64,000 bases of DNA from Bradyrhizobium sp. sGM-13 (lineage in GTDB: Bacteria; Pseudomonadota; Alphaproteobacteria; Rhizobiales; Xanthobacteraceae), in the NCBI RefSeq assembly GCF_018398875.1, contig NZ_JAGWDK010000004.1, positions 248,001 to 312,000 of the forward strand, read 5' to 3'. Both the position numbers and the translations under genes were made by a program. How positions within the stretch are numbered: the stretch's first letter is position 1; every line of letters begins with the position of its first letter. The notes beneath the pieces are model-generated. The model did no database searches, was not told where the DNA came from, and saw only the letters and a list, made by a program, of their open reading frames with translations. Positions 8,708-17,338 of the stretch are shown in pieces.

Positions 8708-9991
8708 ATGAGTGAGAGGCCGCCCATTTCACCACGAAGCCCGCGCGCTGCGTTGGAGCCCGAGCAGGTGCCGCCGCCGCCGAAGCGGTCGGATCGCGCC
8801 CGCAATCCATTCGTGGTGGTCGGCAATGCCATCTTCACTATCCTGATCATTCTGATGATCGGGGTGGGAGGGGTGTACTATTACGGCAGACAAATCCTGG
8901 AAACGCCCGGCCCGCTGAAGGAAGACAAGATCGTCAACATTCCCTCGCGTGCCGGAAAGCGCGACATCGCCGACGCGCTGTTGCGCGAAGGCGTGATCAA
9001 CGTCAATCCCTGGGTATTCATCGGCGGCGTGTTTGCGCTGAAGGCGAGCTCCGACCTCAAGCCCGGCGAATATTCCTTCCAGAAGAGCGCCAGCCTCCGC
9101 GAGGTCATCGCCACCATCGTCGAAGGCAAGGTGGTACAGCACGCCGTCACTATTCCGGAAGGACTGACCTCCGAACAGATCGTGACGCGACTCCTCGACA
9201 ACGACATCTTCGCCGGTTCGGTGCGGGAAATACCCCGCGAAGGCACGTTGCTGCCCGAAACCTACAAGTTTCCGCGCGGCACCACGCGCGAGCAGGTGAT
9301 CCAGCGCATGCAGCAGACCCAGAAGCGGGTGCTCACGGAAATCTGGGAGCGCCGCAACCCGGACGTTCCGGTCAGGTCGCTGGATCAGCTCATCACGCTG
9401 GCCTCGATCATCGAGAAGGAAACCGGCCGGGCCGACGAGCGCAGCCGCGTGGCGGCGGTATTCGCCAATCGCCTGCGGCAAAAGATCAAGCTGCAGTCGG
9501 ATCCGACGATCATCTATGGCCTGGTCGGCGGCAAGGGAACGCTGGGCCGGCCGATCAAGCGCTCCGAGATTACGCAGCCGTCGCCCTACAACACCTACGT
9601 GATCGACGGTTTGCCGCCCGGGCCGATCGCCAATCCGGGCCGCGCCTCGCTCGAAGCCGCCGCCAACCCGGCACGCACGCGCGACCTGTTCTTCGTGGCT
9701 GATGGAACGGGTGGACACGCCTTTACCGAGACCTACGACCAGCACCAGAAGAACGTCGCCAAGCTGCGGTCGCTGGAAAAGCAGATTCAGAACGACACCG
9801 TCGAACCATCGGAGGACGCGCCGCCGCCGACGGCGGCCGGAGCACCGGCCGATACCAATCCAACCGCGGCGACGCCGCGGCCGGCAGCGCCGGCCAAAAA
9901 GCCGCCCGCCCGTCCTCCGGCACCTGCAACCGCGCCGGCCCGCCAGGGCGCCGCGCAATCGACCACGACGCCGCCGGTAGTTCAGCGCTGA
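8708..9991 (+). CDS. mltG: Endolytic peptidoglycan transglycosylase MltG
   Basis: Inner-membrane lytic transglycosylase that cuts nascent glycan strands and sets their length. The 427-residue product has a cytoplasmic N-terminus, one membrane span at about 35-58, a LysM-like region, then the YceG catalytic domain with the conserved Glu (residue 236 in ASIIEKETG) and the signature SPYNTYVIDGLPPGPIANPG. The last ~70 residues are a Pro/Ala-rich low-complexity tail not needed for the fold. It lies between fabF and yicC, an arrangement common in Rhizobiales. Confidence 0.95.
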   Translation: MSERPPISPRSPRAALEPEQVPPPPKRSDRARNPFVVVGNAIFTILIILMIGVGGVYYYGRQILETPGPLKEDKIVNIPSRAGKRDIADALLREGVINVNPWVFIGGVFALKASSDLKPGEYSFQKSASLREVIATIVEGKVVQHAVTIPEGLTSEQIVTRLLDNDIFAGSVREIPREGTLLPETYKFPRGTTREQVIQRMQQTQKRVLTEIWERRNPDVPVRSLDQLITLASIIEKETGRADERSRVAAVFANRLRQKIKLQSDPTIIYGLVGGKGTLGRPIKRSEITQPSPYNTYVIDGLPPGPIANPGRASLEAAANPARTRDLFFVADGTGGHAFTETYDQHQKNVAKLRSLEKQIQNDTVEPSEDAPPPTAAGAPADTNPTAATPRPAAPAKKPPARPPAPATAPARQGAAQSTTTPPVVQR

Positions 9992-10118
9992 CGCCCGCCG
10001 GTCGCGAAGGCGTTCCAGGTCGCAGCCGGAACGCAATTCCACTTTGGCGGAAATCGGCTTATGGTCCCGCCGTTCATTTCGAGTCTCGAAATCCCTGCCT
10101 TTTGGAGAGTGTTACGCG

Positions 10119-11006
10119 ATGGCGCTATCGAGCATGACCGGTTTTGCCCGGAGCCACGGCGCCAGCGGCCCCTACACGTTCGAATGGGAACTGAAGTCCG
10201 TCAACGCCAAGGGCTTTGACCTGCGCTTGCGCCTGCCGCCCGGCTGGGACGAACTGGAGGCCTTTGCCAAGAAACGCGCCGGCGAGGTGCTGTCGCGGGG
10301 TACGGTGTACGCCAATCTCAACGTCAAGCGCGCCAACGCGGTCTCGACCGTGCGCATCAACGAAGACGTGCTCGCCTCGATCGTGAAGGTCGCGGGCGTG
10401 CTCGCCGGCAAGATCGACGCGGTGGCGCCCAGCATCGACGGACTGCTCGGCATCAAGGGCGTCATCGAGGTGGTCGAACCCGAAAGCGACGAGGCGGAGG
10501 ACAAGGCAGCAAAGGACGCGGCTGCGGCCGCCTTCGAGCAGGCGCTTGGCCATCTCGTCGAGATGCGCCGCCGCGAGGGCGTGACGCTCGGGCAAATCCT
10601 GATCCAGCGCATGGATGAAATCGAAAGGTTGGCGAAAAAGGCCGAGGCCGCGCCCGGCCGCAAGCCGGAGGCGATCAGGGCCCGCCTGGCCGAGCAGGTG
10701 GCGGCGCTGCTGGAGACTTCCGAACGCTTCGATCCTGATCGGCTCAATCAGGAAGCCATCCTGATTGCGACCAAGGCCGACATTCGCGAAGAGCTCGACC
10801 GCATCGCCTCGCATGTCGCGCAGGCGCGCGAGATGATCGGCAAGGGCGGACCGGTCGGGCGGCGGCTCGATTTCCTCGCCCAGGAATTCAACCGCGAGGT
10901 CAACACCTGCTGCTCCAAATCGAACGATCTGGAATTGACCCAGACCGGGCTCGAGATGAAAAACGTGGTCGAGCAATTCCGCGAGCAGGTCCAGAATCTG
11001 GAGTGA
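10119..11006 (+). CDS. yicC: YicC family endoribonuclease/RNase adapter
   Basis: YicC-type protein, a family linked to RNA decay. The 295-residue product starts with MALSSMTGFARS, the hallmark of the family, and ends with DFLAQEFNREVNTCCSKSND...VEQFREQVQNLE. The start at 10119 is chosen for that motif, with TTGGAGAG upstream. gmk follows after 3 bases, the near-universal partner of yicC, so one operon is certain. Confidence 0.95.
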   Translation: MALSSMTGFARSHGASGPYTFEWELKSVNAKGFDLRLRLPPGWDELEAFAKKRAGEVLSRGTVYANLNVKRANAVSTVRINEDVLASIVKVAGVLAGKIDAVAPSIDGLLGIKGVIEVVEPESDEAEDKAAKDAAAAAFEQALGHLVEMRRREGVTLGQILIQRMDEIERLAKKAEAAPGRKPEAIRARLAEQVAALLETSERFDPDRLNQEAILIATKADIREELDRIASHVAQAREMIGKGGPVGRRLDFLAQEFNREVNTCCSKSNDLELTQTGLEMKNVVEQFREQVQNLE

Positions 11007-11009
11007 CCG

Positions 11010-11663
11010 ATGACGGCTGGTGGTTTCGACGGAGTTGAACGGCGCGGGCTGATGTTCGTGCTCTCCTCGCCTTCGGGCGCAGGCAAGACCACGCTGTCGC
11101 GCCTTCTGATCGACCGGATGCCGGGCTTGAAAATGTCGGTATCCGCCACCACCCGGCCGATGCGGCCGGGTGAAGTCGATGGCCGTGATTATTTTTTCGT
11201 CGACAAGCCCAGGTTCGAAGCGATGGTCGCGCAGGGCGAATTGCTGGAGTGGGCGACCGTGTTCGACAACCGCTATGGCACGCCGCGCGCGCCGGTTGAG
11301 GCCGCCTTGTCGGCCGGGCAGGACGTGCTGTTCGACATCGACTGGCAGGGCACGCAGCAATTGCGGGAAAAGGCCCGCGCCGACGTCGTCAGTGTATTCA
11401 TCCTGCCGCCCTCGGCAGCCGACCTCGAGAAACGGCTGCACACGCGGGCGCAGGATTCCGACGAGGTCATTCGCGGGCGCATGAACCGGGCCACCCATGA
11501 ACTCAGTCACTGGGCGGAATACGACTATATCGTCGTCAACCAGAACGTCGATGACGCGTTCGCCGAAGTGCAGTCGATCCTCAAGGCCGAGCGGCTCAAG
11601 CGTGAGCGCCGCACTGGCCTGACCGAGTTCGTTCGCAAACTGCAGCGCCAGTTGGAAAAATAA
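11010..11663 (+). CDS. gmk: Guanylate kinase
   Basis: Phosphorylates GMP to GDP with ATP, essential for nucleotide supply. The 217-residue product has the P-loop SSPSGAGKTT (19-28), the GMP-binding SATTRPMRPGEVDGRDYFFV segment and the DIDWQGTQQLR motif. It lies directly behind yicC. The first dozen residues before RRGLMFVLSS are variable in the family; the stated ATG gives a normal length. Confidence 0.97.
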   Translation: MTAGGFDGVERRGLMFVLSSPSGAGKTTLSRLLIDRMPGLKMSVSATTRPMRPGEVDGRDYFFVDKPRFEAMVAQGELLEWATVFDNRYGTPRAPVEAALSAGQDVLFDIDWQGTQQLREKARADVVSVFILPPSAADLEKRLHTRAQDSDEVIRGRMNRATHELSHWAEYDYIVVNQNVDDAFAEVQSILKAERLKRERRTGLTEFVRKLQRQLEK

Positions 11664-11681
11664 CTGCCGCGTAGGCTTCGG

Positions 11682-12818
11682 TTACGTCTGCGCGCTGCGA
11701 GCGAGCCGGGCCAGCATTTCTGTAACCTGCTGATCGCGCTCTCGCTCCTGAGGGACGCGTGCTCTTTCCTGCGGTGCCCGCACCACTCGTTCCTGCGGTG
11801 CCCGCACTCGCTCCTGGGGTACGCGCACTCGTTCTTGCGGTACGCGTAGGCGTTCCTGGGGTACGCGGGCGCGCTCTTGCGGCACGCGGGGCCGCTCCTT
11901 GGGCACGCGGGTATGCTGCACGGCGCCGGTGCGCCGCAGCCGGGCATCTTCATCGTGGAACACCGGCGGCGCGGGACGTTTGGTCCGCGCGGCATCCCAC
12001 ATCGCGCGCCGCTTGCGGTGCATGGCGCGGCGCGCCCGCATGCGCCCGATCCTGACGATCGCGCTTACCGTGAGGCCGGCGAGCGCCAGCGCTGCCGCCA
12101 TCACCAAAAGCAGCTTCTGCAGTGAGGCGGTCGGCTTTGCCGGTTCTGCCGCGACGGGTGCAGCCTGTTCTGCCGTGGGCTGTTGCACTTCCTCCGCCTG
12201 CACCGGCTGGTCTGCGGGCGTGGCGGCGGCAGCGATCTGTTGATTGGGTGGGTTGGTCGAGGAGCTAGCGCCCCGAGCGTCGTTCCATCGCATGCTCGCC
12301 AGCGGCGCCGGTGCGAGCACGTTCGGCATGGCAGCGCTTGGTCCGTTCTGAGCGGCGGGCGCGGGAGCTGCGCCAGTCGTTCGCGGCTCGGCTTTGTCTA
12401 GCGAACCTGCCGCTGCGCGGTTTTGCTGGGCAACCCACTCGGCACGCGCGTCGTCGAACGATTTGCGCGAGTTTGCTTGCGCCTGCACCGGCGCCGGTTC
12501 AGCGGCTGGCGGCGATGACGCCGGGGCTGATGCGGGCGGGGCGGCGCGCGCAAATTTGTCGTCAGCTTTGTCGTTCTCCTCGCGGAGATACCAGCATTGA
12601 CGTTTGGTGACGCGGTCGATGCGATAGTACCAATGGCTGCCCGACGGCGTCGCGCCCTTCGGCGCGGACAGACAACTGTCGGCTGCGGAGGCTTGCGCCA
12701 CTGGAGCCGCTTGCGCTTCCGACACCTGGGCCCGGAGATCCGTCATGGCGGCGAGGCTCGCTCCCGCCACAACACCAGCAAAGAGAGCCGGGACGAATTT
12801 CACGGAACACTTCGACAT
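11682..12818 (-). CDS. Membrane-anchored protein with C-terminal RVPQER heptad repeats
   Basis: Not a named family. The 378-residue product starts with a signal-like hydrophobic segment (about 8-30). A short domain around residues 47-85 follows, with the pattern CLSAPKGATP-GSHWYYRID-VTKR-CWYLRE, which I recall from other Bradyrhizobium hypothetical proteins. Then come an Ala/Pro/Gln-rich linker, a membrane span at about 235-260 (KLLLVMAAALALAGL) and a basic region. From about residue 304 to 360 the sequence R-(V/A)-P-(Q/K)-E-R-x recurs eight times. The charge pattern would suit a coiled or extended, strongly basic/acidic rod. Orientation and function are unknown. Confidence 0.7.
   Translation of the reverse strand: MSKCSVKFVPALFAGVVAGASLAAMTDLRAQVSEAQAAPVAQASAADSCLSAPKGATPSGSHWYYRIDRVTKRQCWYLREENDKADDKFARAAPPASAPASSPPAAEPAPVQAQANSRKSFDDARAEWVAQQNRAAAGSLDKAEPRTTGAAPAPAAQNGPSAAMPNVLAPAPLASMRWNDARGASSSTNPPNQQIAAAATPADQPVQAEEVQQPTAEQAAPVAAEPAKPTASLQKLLLVMAAALALAGLTVSAIVRIGRMRARRAMHRKRRAMWDAARTKRPAPPVFHDEDARLRRTGAVQHTRVPKERPRVPQERARVPQERLRVPQERVRVPQERVRAPQERVVRAPQERARVPQERERDQQVTEMLARLARSAQT
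11739..11909 (-). repeat. Tandem 21-bp repeat encoding RVPQERx
   Basis: Eight consecutive units of about 21 bases encode RVPKERP, RVPQERA, RVPQERL, RVPQERV twice, RAPQERVV (one residue longer), RAPQERA and RVPQERE. The units differ at wobble positions and in one Val/Ala alternation, so they are not a recent slippage product. Confidence 0.85.
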
Positions 12819-12889
12819 CTACATCCCCGGCAACGCAACGCTACACGACGCTTGATGCGCCCAATCTGGTCAGAGACTTGGGTCGCAAT

Positions 12890-12929
12890 GAGCCGCAATT
12901 TCGGAGCGGATGGGGTATAATTGCGGCTC
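12890..12929. promoter_or_regulatory. 11-bp inverted repeat upstream of the repeat protein
   Basis: GAGCCGCAATT (12890-12900) and its exact complement AATTGCGGCTC (12919-12929) flank 18 bases; a TATAAT hexamer (12916-12921) overlaps the inner edge of the right arm. It lies 72 bases upstream of the minus-strand gene that starts at 12818. It could be an operator or a leader hairpin. Confidence 0.45.
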
Positions 12930-13239
12930 GCGCGCTGCCTCACATGTGGCGGGCTAAGCCGATGAAAAAGCTGTGGAAAACAGGAGGCCTTCTGTTGATC
13001 AGAAGTACTATTGTTTAGAAGCGGTCCAACGTCCCCGAACATTCATCCGATCGCACGAATGAACCGGAGCCGCTGCGGGGCGAGGGTGGGGCAGGGTGAT
13101 GCCGGTGCTCGGATACGCATAATTGTTTTCGCTGGATGCGACAGACACCGGATACGACATTGCGATCTCGCGGCGCGGGTAGCGCCCGAAGTTATGCATC
13201 GACGATGCCCTCAGGAAATTGAGGGCGCAGGGAAAGCCG

Positions 13240-13795
13240 GGTGCCCATGACACCCGCAGTCGTGCGCAAGAATGCACACGGTGGACCGCAGGTGCGCCGG
13301 AACACCCGGCCTTCCCTGCGCAGTGGTTTTAACGCTTATGCCGCGATCTCCCCGGAGCCGAATTCCTCTGGCCTCCGTCACCGATGGATTGGCGATTGAT
13401 CGAAGGCCCGGTTGGGCCCGACAATCTCCATCGGCTTGACACCAGCAACGGGTGCCAGGACCACGCGGTTTTGCCGTCCGCAGCTTCCTCGGGCCGAAGC
13501 GCTTCAACCGACCCGTATGCTGCCGGAAGAAGTTCTGGCCGAAGCGTTTAAGCGCCGGTCGTCTGCGCGCCGTTCAATCGCTCACGAGGCAAAGCCCGCC
13601 CTGCAATCACGCGCGCGCCTGACGCTGCTGCGTCCACCGCATTCCATGCCCAACGTCCGTGACGTTCGCGATACGCCCCTCTTAGCGGGCCGGAACGGGC
13701 GAAGTTGTACGGCTGATTTGGGTGCGGCGAGAAGCGGAATATTTTTGATTCCCGGGCTTGACACGATTTCGGAAAATCAGAAGTGATTTGGTCGC
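13240..13795. repeat. Candidate dispersed intergenic repeat
   Basis: The block from GTGCCCATGACACCCGCAG to the segment ending GGAAAATCAGAAGTGATTTG matches, from memory, a recurrent non-coding element of Bradyrhizobium chromosomes. Nothing inside looks like a conserved gene. Within this window it occurs once, so its repetitive nature rests on recall only. Confidence 0.4.
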
Positions 13796-13805
13796 GGCCA
13801 GCTTA

Positions 13806-14171
13806 TCAGCCGCAATTCCAGATCGGCCCGATCGGCGTGCGCGTCCAGCAAGGGCCAAAGCTGCCGCCATTGTAGCGACCGCCGTAAAAGCCGGGCCGAC
13901 CGAAATAGTGCCAGTCGCCATCATATTCGTAATAACGAGGGACAGGATCGATATACCAAGGGCGCCGGTTGGAACGCGCTATGCGCGAAATTGAATTTTT
14001 CCGAGTGTAAGCTGGAAGGCTGTTGTTCGGCGGCTGTTGATAGCCCGGCAGGAAGCCGTAGCCGTGCCAGCGTGGCGCCGGCCGTTTATGAGGTGGCGCA
14101 GCCGCTGCGACGACGGGCAGCAGCGATAGGATGATAGCGATCGAAACGAGGCGCAACATAAGCAACACCAT
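13806..14171 (-). CDS. Small secreted protein, aromatic/Gly-rich
   Basis: Up to 121 residues. The signal peptide (hydrophobic 6-24, AAAAPP cleavage region) is followed by a mature part rich in Pro, Arg, Tyr and Gly: the segment SRIARSNRRPWYIDPVPRYY and a C-terminus with WHYFGRPGFYGGRYNGGSFGPCW and a final Cys. I recall similar small proteins in Bradyrhizobium, function unknown. The two Cys near the end could form a disulfide in the periplasm. The ATG at 14159 is an equally possible start. Confidence 0.65.
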   Translation of the reverse strand: MVLLMLRLVSIAIILSLLPVVAAAAPPHKRPAPRWHGYGFLPGYQQPPNNSLPAYTRKNSISRIARSNRRPWYIDPVPRYYEYDGDWHYFGRPGFYGGRYNGGSFGPCWTRTPIGPIWNCG

Positions 14172-14344
14172 AGACGGCCAGCTAGCGAGAGACGATTCAA
14201 ATGTGCGAACAGTGCAGAATTACGGTGCACTCAATACGCGTCGAGATCAACGTCAAGTGCATTGTCATCGAGATAAGTGCACTGGCACCGCAATTCGTAG
14301 ACGGTGAATGTCAGACCAGGCGGAAATCGAGCGTATCAGCCAGC

Positions 14345-14374
14345 GTAGCCCGGATGAGCGAGCGATGTCCGGGG
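14345..14374. repeat. REP-like palindrome
   Basis: The sequence GTAGCCCGGATGAGCGAGCG followed by ATGTCCGGGG forms a hairpin with CCCGGA and TCCGGG arms. It matches the pattern of the common alphaproteobacterial intergenic repeat (TAGCCCGGATG...ATCCGGG) as I remember it. Confidence 0.5.
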
Positions 14375-14394
14375 CCCTTACGTCCAGCGGTGCT

Positions 14395-14427
14395 GCATAT
14401 CGCATGTGCTCATGCGGGCTACTTGCT
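14395..14427 (+). repeat. 33-bp direct repeat, upstream copy
   Basis: Copy one of an imperfect direct repeat (GCATATCGCATG-y-GCTCATGCGGGCT-w-CTTGCT). The other copy lies at 14966-14998 with two mismatches. The pair brackets the gene at 14593-14946. Confidence 0.6.
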
Positions 14428-14592
14428 AAGGCCCAACTAGCGCACATAGCTCGAGGTTTTGTGTAAACCAACGACAGTGGAGTCCCGCCGTCACGTTAGC
14501 GTTACGCTCTAGTGTGAACCAGTTCATACACGCTAAAGTTTAACTAGTGCAGAGAAGATTTCCCGCGATATTTCTAGTCAATGGAGGGTTTG

Positions 14593-14946
14593 ATGAAGCA
14601 GCTCTCTTTCTCGCTTTCGGCACTACTGTTCGGCATCATTCTCTACGCGTCCCAAGCTTACGCCCAGGCGAAATGCACTCAAGGTTATGTTTGGAGGGAG
14701 GCTACTCGGGGCGACTACGTGTGCGTCACGCCCCAAACCCGCCGGCAGGCCTGGAACGACAATGCGCAGCAGGACGCTCGGCGGGCAGGGCGTGGACAGT
14801 ACGGATACGAGACTTGCAAGCAAGGTTATGTATGGCGCGAAGCAACGACGGACGACAAGGTCTGCGTCACGCCGGCGACGCGCGACCAGGCGCGCTACGA
14901 CAATTCAAGGGCGCGGCAGCGCGTCCACGCACAGCGCATTGATTAA
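14593..14946 (+). CDS. Small secreted protein with a duplicated Cys motif
   Basis: 117 residues. A signal peptide ends near AYAQA. Two homologous units of about 30 residues follow, each of the form C-x-QGYVWREA-x3-D-x-VCVTP-x-TR-x-QA. Each unit has a pair of cysteines, so four in the mature part, probably two disulfides in the periplasm. The start is set by GGAGGG at 14583-14588 ahead of the ATG at 14593. I recall the single unit in other secreted bacterial proteins but know no function. A hairpin follows the gene. Confidence 0.75.
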   Translation: MKQLSFSLSALLFGIILYASQAYAQAKCTQGYVWREATRGDYVCVTPQTRRQAWNDNAQQDARRAGRGQYGYETCKQGYVWREATTDDKVCVTPATRDQARYDNSRARQRVHAQRID

Positions 14947-14965
14947 ATTAGCCGTCAGCCTGCCC

Positions 14966-14998
14966 GCATATCGCATGCGCTCATGCGGGCTTCTTGCT
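14966..14998 (+). repeat. 33-bp direct repeat, downstream copy
   Basis: Second copy of the repeat described at 14395. Here CCCGCAT and ATGCGGG flank the core, so the transcript can fold into a 7-bp hairpin followed by CTTCTTG, as a weak terminator would. Confidence 0.6.
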
Positions 14999-15017
14999 GG
15001 CAGCATCCAAGAAACGC

Positions 15018-15050
15018 AAGAAGGGCCCCAGCGCCGCTGAGGCCCTTCTT
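15018..15050. terminator. Bidirectional hairpin
   Basis: AAGAAGGGCC (15018-15027) pairs with GGCCCTTCTT (15041-15050), with an inner CAGC/GCTG stem. It lies between convergent genes (14593-14946 plus, 15166-15387 minus) and could end transcription from both sides, since the arms themselves supply A-rich and T-rich flanks. Confidence 0.65.
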
Positions 15051-15165
15051 GCGCGGGAACGATGTCGCAGGGGAGGTGCGACATCGCACCAATTCCTGAG
15101 CTACCGATCGGTCCAGCGTCTCAGCCGGATCCTGATCTGATCGTCGCTAACCGTCGATTGCGTGT

Positions 15166-15387
15166 TTAGTCGCAGATGCGCTCCCGAATCCTGACGCGTT
15201 CACCGAAGCGGTTGGTGCGTTCGCGGATCACGATCCGGCAGTCATCTCTGTAATCACGGTAGTAGGGGCGATCATAGCCGGGACCCACATAGACGCCTCC
15301 GGGACCGACGCCGAACTCTATAGCGTTGGCCGACGCGATGGTTCCGACCGTAAGCAGTGTCGCAATCGCCAAGACAGATAGCTTCAT
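15166..15387 (-). CDS. Small secreted basic protein
   Basis: 73 residues. The signal peptide is MKLSVLAIATLL... with cleavage near SANA. A Gly/Tyr-rich stretch (GVGPGGVYVGPGYDRPYYRDY) and an Arg-rich tail with two Cys follow. A perfect AGGAGG at the right distance fixes the ATG at 15387. The short Gly-Tyr-Arg composition is common among rhizobial periplasmic hypothetical proteins; no function is known to me. Confidence 0.7.
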   Translation of the reverse strand: MKLSVLAIATLLTVGTIASANAIEFGVGPGGVYVGPGYDRPYYRDYRDDCRIVIRERTNRFGERVRIRERICD

Positions 15388-15673
15388 AGATACCTCCTCT
15401 TGTCGATCAAAACCAAAGGCTTCGGAAGGCATTCGTTCCGCTCTGCGGAGATTTTGATAGCGCGCCCATCTTGGGTTCCGCCAAGAACATTGCAGTGAAA
15501 TGTCTCGGTTTCGATTCGCCGATCGCTCATCGGGGTATCGGCAGGCCTCGTCATTGTCGAACTCGATGCAGGTTTCTCGCTTGTCGTTGCGAGCGGAGGA
15601 ACTTGACGCGTTTCCGAATGGTTGATCGATTTGTTCTACGGCTCCTCCGGTTCCGTATTCGGGCGAGGACACC

Positions 15674-15862
15674 ATGACTTCACTTGCGAAACTTCTCACT
15701 CAAAAGGAACAACTGCTAGGCAGGCTGGAGGAGAACCCTGGGCCCAACGAGCGCGCCGAACTGGAACGCCTTTTGGAGAAAGTCGATGCAGCGTTGAGTT
15801 CGCTGGAGCCTGCGCCCGGCGACATGGCCGAGGATCCTGACAGCCGTTCGAAACCGACTTGA
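15674..15862 (+). CDS. Small conserved hypothetical protein
   Basis: 62 residues, soluble, highly charged and predicted helical: LAKLLTQKEQLLGRLEENPG then ERAELERLLEKVDAALSSLE, the shape of a short helical hairpin with Leu heptads. GCGAGGACACC precedes the ATG. I recall related short proteins in Bradyrhizobium but no role. It stands alone between two intergenic stretches. Confidence 0.55.
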   Translation: MTSLAKLLTQKEQLLGRLEENPGPNERAELERLLEKVDAALSSLEPAPGDMAEDPDSRSKPT

Positions 15863-16109
15863 TTTTGTTCGCCCGACCGCGGCTTTGACGCGCCGGCAAA
15901 GAGAGCGACCACCTCGAGGTCTTCGTGCCGTCGCCACAAAAACTCGAAAACGAGCGTGGATGCGATTGCCCGGCACGGTGCGGTCGCGAAGCGATTTCGC
16001 GGCCGTCCGCCGAGTCCGGAAATGGACCCAAAGCGGAAATGATCTCTGGCAGCCAAACTCCGTCTCTCCCTTAAAAACGGACGAATTTCGCTTGTCCTCT
16101 TGGCGCTTT

Positions 16110-17048
16110 TTAGCCCGCCTGTGCCGCGAGGGCGTAGAGCCAGCCCATCAGCGTCGCTACCGACAGCAGCGTTGTGATCGAGACTGTGGCCGCGATCAGA
16201 GGTTCTTCCACCTTGTACTCGCCTGCCAGGATATACGCCGTCTTGGCGGTCGGCACGGCGGCACAGATGACGGCGGCGATCGTGTAGAGCGGATTGAGGC
16301 CCGACGCCAAACAAAGCCCGTAAACGATCAGCGGCATGATTACGAGCTTCACGATCGCGAGGGCGACGGACGCCCTGACGTTCGAGCGTATTGCTTCAAC
16401 TGACAGGCTTAGTCCAATGGCGAAGAGCGCGCACGGCGTTAGAGCAGCCGCCAAGATGTTCATATAGGCCGCGAGTAAGGGCGGCATTGGCAGGCCTGTG
16501 GTCGACCACGCAAGACCGATCAGAGTCGATAGTACCATCGGATTGAGCACGATCTGCTTCACCAGCATTACCGAACCTGCCGTCCTCGCGTGCGCGCCGC
16601 GCCCCTCGCTTTCCAGGAGAATAACCGTGGCGGGGAACATCACCCCCGCCACGAACAAGGTTGCGATGGCGACGGGCAGAACGGCAGGCTGTCCGTAGAT
16701 GGAGTGCAGGATTGGCAGCGCTACGAAACCAGTATTGGTCATCGCCGCTGCCATTCCATAGAGAGTGCTGCTGGCGCGGTCGCGTCCCCACCGGATGCGG
16801 ACTGTCAGAAAGACCACCACGAAGCACAGAACGGAGCCACCGCCGAACGCCAGCAGAAAGCGCCATTCGAGAAGATTGCGTGCCGGCTCCTGCGCGATGG
16901 TGACGAATAGCAGCGCCGGCATCGCGACGTTATAGGCGAAATGCACAAGTCCGTCGGCCAACGACCGCGAAATGTAGCCGAGCCAACCGGCCAGCCAACC
17001 CGTGACGATAATCGCAAACACAGGAAGGACCAGGTCGGCGACGGCCAT
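16110..17048 (-). CDS. AEC family (auxin efflux carrier-like) permease
   Basis: Inner-membrane transporter of the AEC family, whose bacterial members move small carboxylates such as malonate or malate. The 312-residue product shows about ten hydrophobic segments arranged as two five-helix halves and the Asn/Pro-bearing helices NVAMPALLFVTIA and MTNTGFVALPIL. It is monocistronic as far as can be seen, so the substrate cannot be inferred from neighbours. Confidence 0.88.
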   Translation of the reverse strand: MAVADLVLPVFAIIVTGWLAGWLGYISRSLADGLVHFAYNVAMPALLFVTIAQEPARNLLEWRFLLAFGGGSVLCFVVVFLTVRIRWGRDRASSTLYGMAAAMTNTGFVALPILHSIYGQPAVLPVAIATLFVAGVMFPATVILLESEGRGAHARTAGSVMLVKQIVLNPMVLSTLIGLAWSTTGLPMPPLLAAYMNILAAALTPCALFAIGLSLSVEAIRSNVRASVALAIVKLVIMPLIVYGLCLASGLNPLYTIAAVICAAVPTAKTAYILAGEYKVEEPLIAATVSITTLLSVATLMGWLYALAAQAG

Positions 17049-17338
17049 CTTGCTTTCCCCTTGACGGTCCTTTGATCAGGCGCGTGAAGCGATCCCGGTG
17101 AAATAATTCAAGTCTGGCAGGGTCTCGCCAAGTTAAGCTGATTGGCCACGGAAGCCAATTGACCGAATGGCCGCCTCTGGCACCTTTGAGACATGCCCGC
17201 CTATTCTGACAATGTCAGTTGAAGGGGTAGACCGGAAGCGGCTGGCAGATCGTCAAACCGACGCGAACGACCCATTGCGGTCTTCGCTCCAGCAGACCTA
17301 GTGGCAAGGGCTACGATTACGCTGCCTGAGTTGGCGCC

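Larger units (their letters stand above)
12819..13805. other. Long non-coding stretch
   Basis: Nearly 1 kb with no gene I can support. It holds an 11-bp inverted repeat at 12890-12929 and, from about 13240 to 13795, sequence that I recall as a dispersed intergenic repeat of Bradyrhizobium genomes. The open frames here have no family-like features, and several have the look of commonly mis-annotated repeat translations. Confidence 0.5.
14172..14592. other. Intergenic region with REP-like element
   Basis: About 420 bases without a supported gene. It holds a REP-like palindrome (14345-14374) and the upstream copy of a 33-bp direct repeat (14395-14427). The remaining part should carry the promoter of the gene starting at 14593. 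Confidence 0.45.

Noticed and set aside
12800..13277. Several minus- and plus-strand frames of 80-90 codons
   Set aside because: They overlap each other, have no SD, no family pattern and fall in a stretch that looks like intergenic repeat.
14493..14520. GGAGT...CGTT before the secreted-protein gene as a stress promoter
   Set aside because: The -35 has only three of five bases; too weak to report.
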